A DNA stretch of 6,803 nt, taken from Comamonadaceae bacterium. Lineage in GTDB: Bacteria > Pseudomonadota > Gammaproteobacteria > Burkholderiales > Burkholderiaceae_C. This document shows positions 5,537-6,803 of this stretch, one piece after another. The notes beneath the pieces are model-generated. The model saw only the letters and a list, made by a program, of their open reading frames with translations. It was not told where the DNA came from and did no database searches. The stretch spans positions 1-6,803 of the forward strand of contig CANIDW010000086.1 of assembly GCA_947466165.1 (NCBI GenBank). The letters run 5' to 3'. Every line of letters begins with the position of its first letter. Within the stretch, counting starts at the first letter, position 1. Position numbers and translations under genes: made by a program.

Positions 5537-6478
5537 TCAAGGGGCCTTAACAGGCAAAACAGTCAAGGGGTTGAGCGCCCGGCCCTTGTGAAAGATTTCG
5601 TAATGCAGATGCGGCCCGGTGGAGCGGCCGGTGCTGCCGACCTCGCCAAGAACCGATGCAGTGCTGACCTGCATGTCCGGAACAACACTGCGTTTGTGCA
5701 AATGGGCATAACGGGTGAGAAAGTCTTCAGCATGCCGGATTTCGACAACATTGCCATAACCTGGGTCCCATTCGGACCGCACAACGACGCCGGGTCCTGA
5801 TGCCAAAACTTTGGTGCCTATTTCGGCGGCGAAATCGATGCCCTCGTGCATGGCCAAAGCCCCGGTGAAAGGGTCATTGCGTACGCCAAAACCGCTGGTA
5901 AAACGGTACTCACTGTTGATGGGCATGCCAATGGGCAAGGCTTGCAGCCATTCGAGGTTGGCTTTCCACTTTTGATCGTAAGAGGCCAATGACTCTCGCA
6001 CGCCATTGGCGTGCTGAGCAGCCTGCTCGAATTCTGTTTCCAGGGGCTGGCGGAAAAACCCTGTTTTGAAGATCGACATCAAGGTCGGTGAAACGAATGG
6101 GCCGCCTTTGGACTCGTCTTTGTTGCTCAGGCTGCTTTTGAGGGCAGCGGGGGTCGCCAGTTCCATGAAGCGGTTTTTCATGGACTCGAGCTTTTTGACG
6201 TCTTGAACGTTTTGATCGAGCACGCCCTTGAGTTGGTCCAGGCGCTCACGGTAAACCGCCTCCATGCGCTTTTGCTCCAGCTCAGTGGTCACACCGCCGA
6301 GTTTGCGCGCCAGATCAGGGTTGTATTCGACAGCAATGCGAAGCCCCACCCAGTTGAGCAAAAACCCCAAGAGCAGCAAACCAGCGGCCAAGCCCAAGGC
6401 CGCAAGCAAAATGTTGCGCGCTGTGATGGAGATTTTTTTAACCTGGCTTGTGGGGCCAGACAGCCACATTAGTTGCAT
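5537..6478 (-). CDS. Membrane-anchored M23 (LytM-domain) peptidoglycan endopeptidase
   Basis: The product has 313 residues. A short cytoplasmic N-terminus is followed by one membrane segment (about residues 22-45, 'NILLAALGLAAGLLLLGFLL'). A charged helical, probably coiled-coil, stretch (about 62-108) leads to a periplasmic C-terminal M23 domain from about residue 190. Zinc ligands are complete: H211 and D215 in 'HEGIDFA', and H292 of H290-L-H292 in 'GPHLHYEI'. The catalytic H259 lies in 'RYAHLHK'. 'SGFGVRNDPF', 'GPGVV' and 'VGSTGRSTG' complete the family pattern, so the enzyme should be active and not a degenerate LytM activator. It would cut peptide cross-links in peptidoglycan. AGGA at 6484-6487, 5 nt upstream, favours the ATG at 6478 over the one at 6469. 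It is the first gene of a two-gene operon with the bactofilin. Confidence 0.93.
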   Translation of the reverse strand: MQLMWLSGPTSQVKKISITARNILLAALGLAAGLLLLGFLLNWVGLRIAVEYNPDLARKLGGVTTELEQKRMEAVYRERLDQLKGVLDQNVQDVKKLESMKNRFMELATPAALKSSLSNKDESKGGPFVSPTLMSIFKTGFFRQPLETEFEQAAQHANGVRESLASYDQKWKANLEWLQALPIGMPINSEYRFTSGFGVRNDPFTGALAMHEGIDFAAEIGTKVLASGPGVVVRSEWDPGYGNVVEIRHAEDFLTRYAHLHKRSVVPDMQVSTASVLGEVGSTGRSTGPHLHYEIFHKGRALNPLTVLPVKAP

Positions 6479-6502
6479 GCGATTCCTGTCAGAGGGAGGA
6501 CG

Positions 6503-6531
6503 ATCTTAGGGGTTTCAGCCCAAGGCGTCTA
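6503..6531 (-). promoter_or_regulatory. Candidate sigma70 promoter for the M23 peptidase/bactofilin operon
   Basis: On the minus strand TAGACG (6531-6526), a 17-bp spacer and TAAGAT (6508-6503) each match 4 of 6 consensus bases. Transcription would begin about 20 nt before the start codon at 6478. Confidence 0.4.
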
Positions 6532-6570
6532 CCCCAAAAGGGGCGCTTTCAGCCGGCTTAAAGCCGTTTT
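6532..6570. repeat. Two small dyads in the divergent intergenic region, one followed by a T-run
   Basis: CCCC-AAAA-GGGG (6532-6543) abuts the candidate -35 of the peptidase promoter. CGGCTT-A-AAGCCG (6554-6566) is a perfect 13-bp dyad followed on the + strand by TTTT (6567-6570), resembling a short intrinsic terminator. Either could be an operator. The stems are short, so the functional reading is tentative. Confidence 0.35.
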
Positions 6571-6649
6571 ACAGCCTCAGCATTCCTGTCGCGGAATTCC
6601 AACAGCATGTCTTTTATTAACCTAAAGTAGCAAAAGCATCTAAAGCCAT

Positions 6650-6678
6650 TTGCCCTTTCAGCGTGAATCCGGTATGGT
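6650..6678 (+). promoter_or_regulatory. Candidate sigma70 promoter for the lipoprotein gene
   Basis: TTGCCC (6650-6655), a 17-bp spacer and TATGGT (6673-6678) each match 4 of 6 consensus bases. The start of transcription would fall near 6685, giving a leader of about 45 nt that contains the 6694-6710 dyad. Confidence 0.3.
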
Positions 6679-6693
6679 TCTGCAAATTCTTTG

Positions 6694-6717
6694 TAAGCCA
6701 AACCGGCTTAGCCTAAG
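6694..6717. repeat. Inverted repeat in the probable leader of the lipoprotein gene
   Basis: TAAGCC (6694-6699) pairs with GGCTTA (6705-6710) around the 5-nt loop AAACC. GGCTTA can alternatively pair with the following GCCTAAG (6711-6717). The 8-mer CCGGCTTA (6703-6710) also occurs at 6553-6560. The dyad ends 14 bp before the start codon. Confidence 0.35.
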
Positions 6718-6730
6718 TGTTTAAAACCAA

Positions 6731-6803
6731 ATGACCTTCATCCGACCGCTTGTGCTTGCGATGTGTGTACTGGCTTTGCCTGGCTGCATGAGCTATTCGA
6801 CGA
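6731..6803 (+). CDS. Putative lipoprotein, N-terminal 24 codons (3' end outside window)
   Basis: The ATG at 6731 opens a frame that stays open to the window edge: MTFIRPLVLAMCVLALPGCM and on. A short basic N-terminus (R5), a hydrophobic core (7-16) and a lipobox L16-P-G-C19 form a lipoprotein (type II) signal peptide, so C19 would be lipidated and the mature protein held at the membrane facing the periplasm. S21 at position +3 suggests outer-membrane sorting by the Lol +2 rule, since residue +2 is Met and not Asp. No clear Shine-Dalgarno precedes the start. No function can be assigned from the fragment. It is divergent from the peptidase/bactofilin operon, so an envelope role is possible but unproven. 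Confidence 0.65.
   Translation, partial: MTFIRPLVLAMCVLALPGCMSYST

Noticed and set aside
6482..6590. ATTCCTGTC occurs twice exactly 100 bp apart (6482 and 6582)
   Set aside because: A single 9-mer match in a 250-bp region is compatible with chance, and the first copy is explained by the peptidase ribosome binding site on the other strand.
1..6803. tRNA, rRNA, CRISPR array, transposase or phage genes
   Set aside because: No cloverleaf, regular spaced repeats, terminal inverted repeats or mobile-element proteins were found on either strand. The coding space is filled by ordinary chromosomal genes.

Overview
The window looks like a chromosomal segment of a beta-proteobacterium, most likely Burkholderiales and Comamonadaceae-like (Rhodoferax/Polaromonas type). 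The base composition is moderately GC-rich. There is an orphan Bug-type (TctC) solute receptor, a family greatly expanded in that order, next to aromatic-acid catabolic enzymes. The proteobacterial M23 peptidase/bactofilin pair is also present. The genus is inferred from gene style and is not proven.

Left block, + strand (1-2878): the last codons of class I fructose-1,6-bisphosphatase (fbp), then after 23 bp an exported SxxK serine hydrolase of the beta-lactamase/6-aminohexanoate-dimer-hydrolase type, then after 24 bp a PheA/TfdB-family FAD-dependent aromatic hydroxylase. The tight same-strand spacing suggests co-transcription, although fbp has no obvious functional link to the other two.

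Middle block, - strand (2897-4977): a LigW-like metal-dependent aromatic decarboxylase of the amidohydrolase superfamily, followed 26 bp downstream by a periplasmic Bug receptor. This pair converges on the hydroxylase with only 18 bp between stop codons. Receptor, decarboxylase and hydroxylase together suggest capture of an aromatic carboxylate, non-oxidative loss of CO2, and ring hydroxylation. The substrate and the order of steps are inferred.

Right block (5083-6803): an M23 (LytM) endopeptidase with a membrane anchor and coiled coil, then a bactofilin 16 bp later, both on the - strand. This is a cell-wall/cell-shape module. Across a 252-bp divergent intergenic region with candidate promoters and small dyads, the first 24 codons of a lipoprotein run off the right edge on the + strand.

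No RNA gene, CRISPR array, insertion sequence or prophage gene was seen. All genes belong to known families. The points most worth a second look are the substrate of the hydroxylase/decarboxylase/receptor set, the perfect T6-loop dyad just upstream of the decarboxylase gene, and the repeated dyads in the divergent promoter region.
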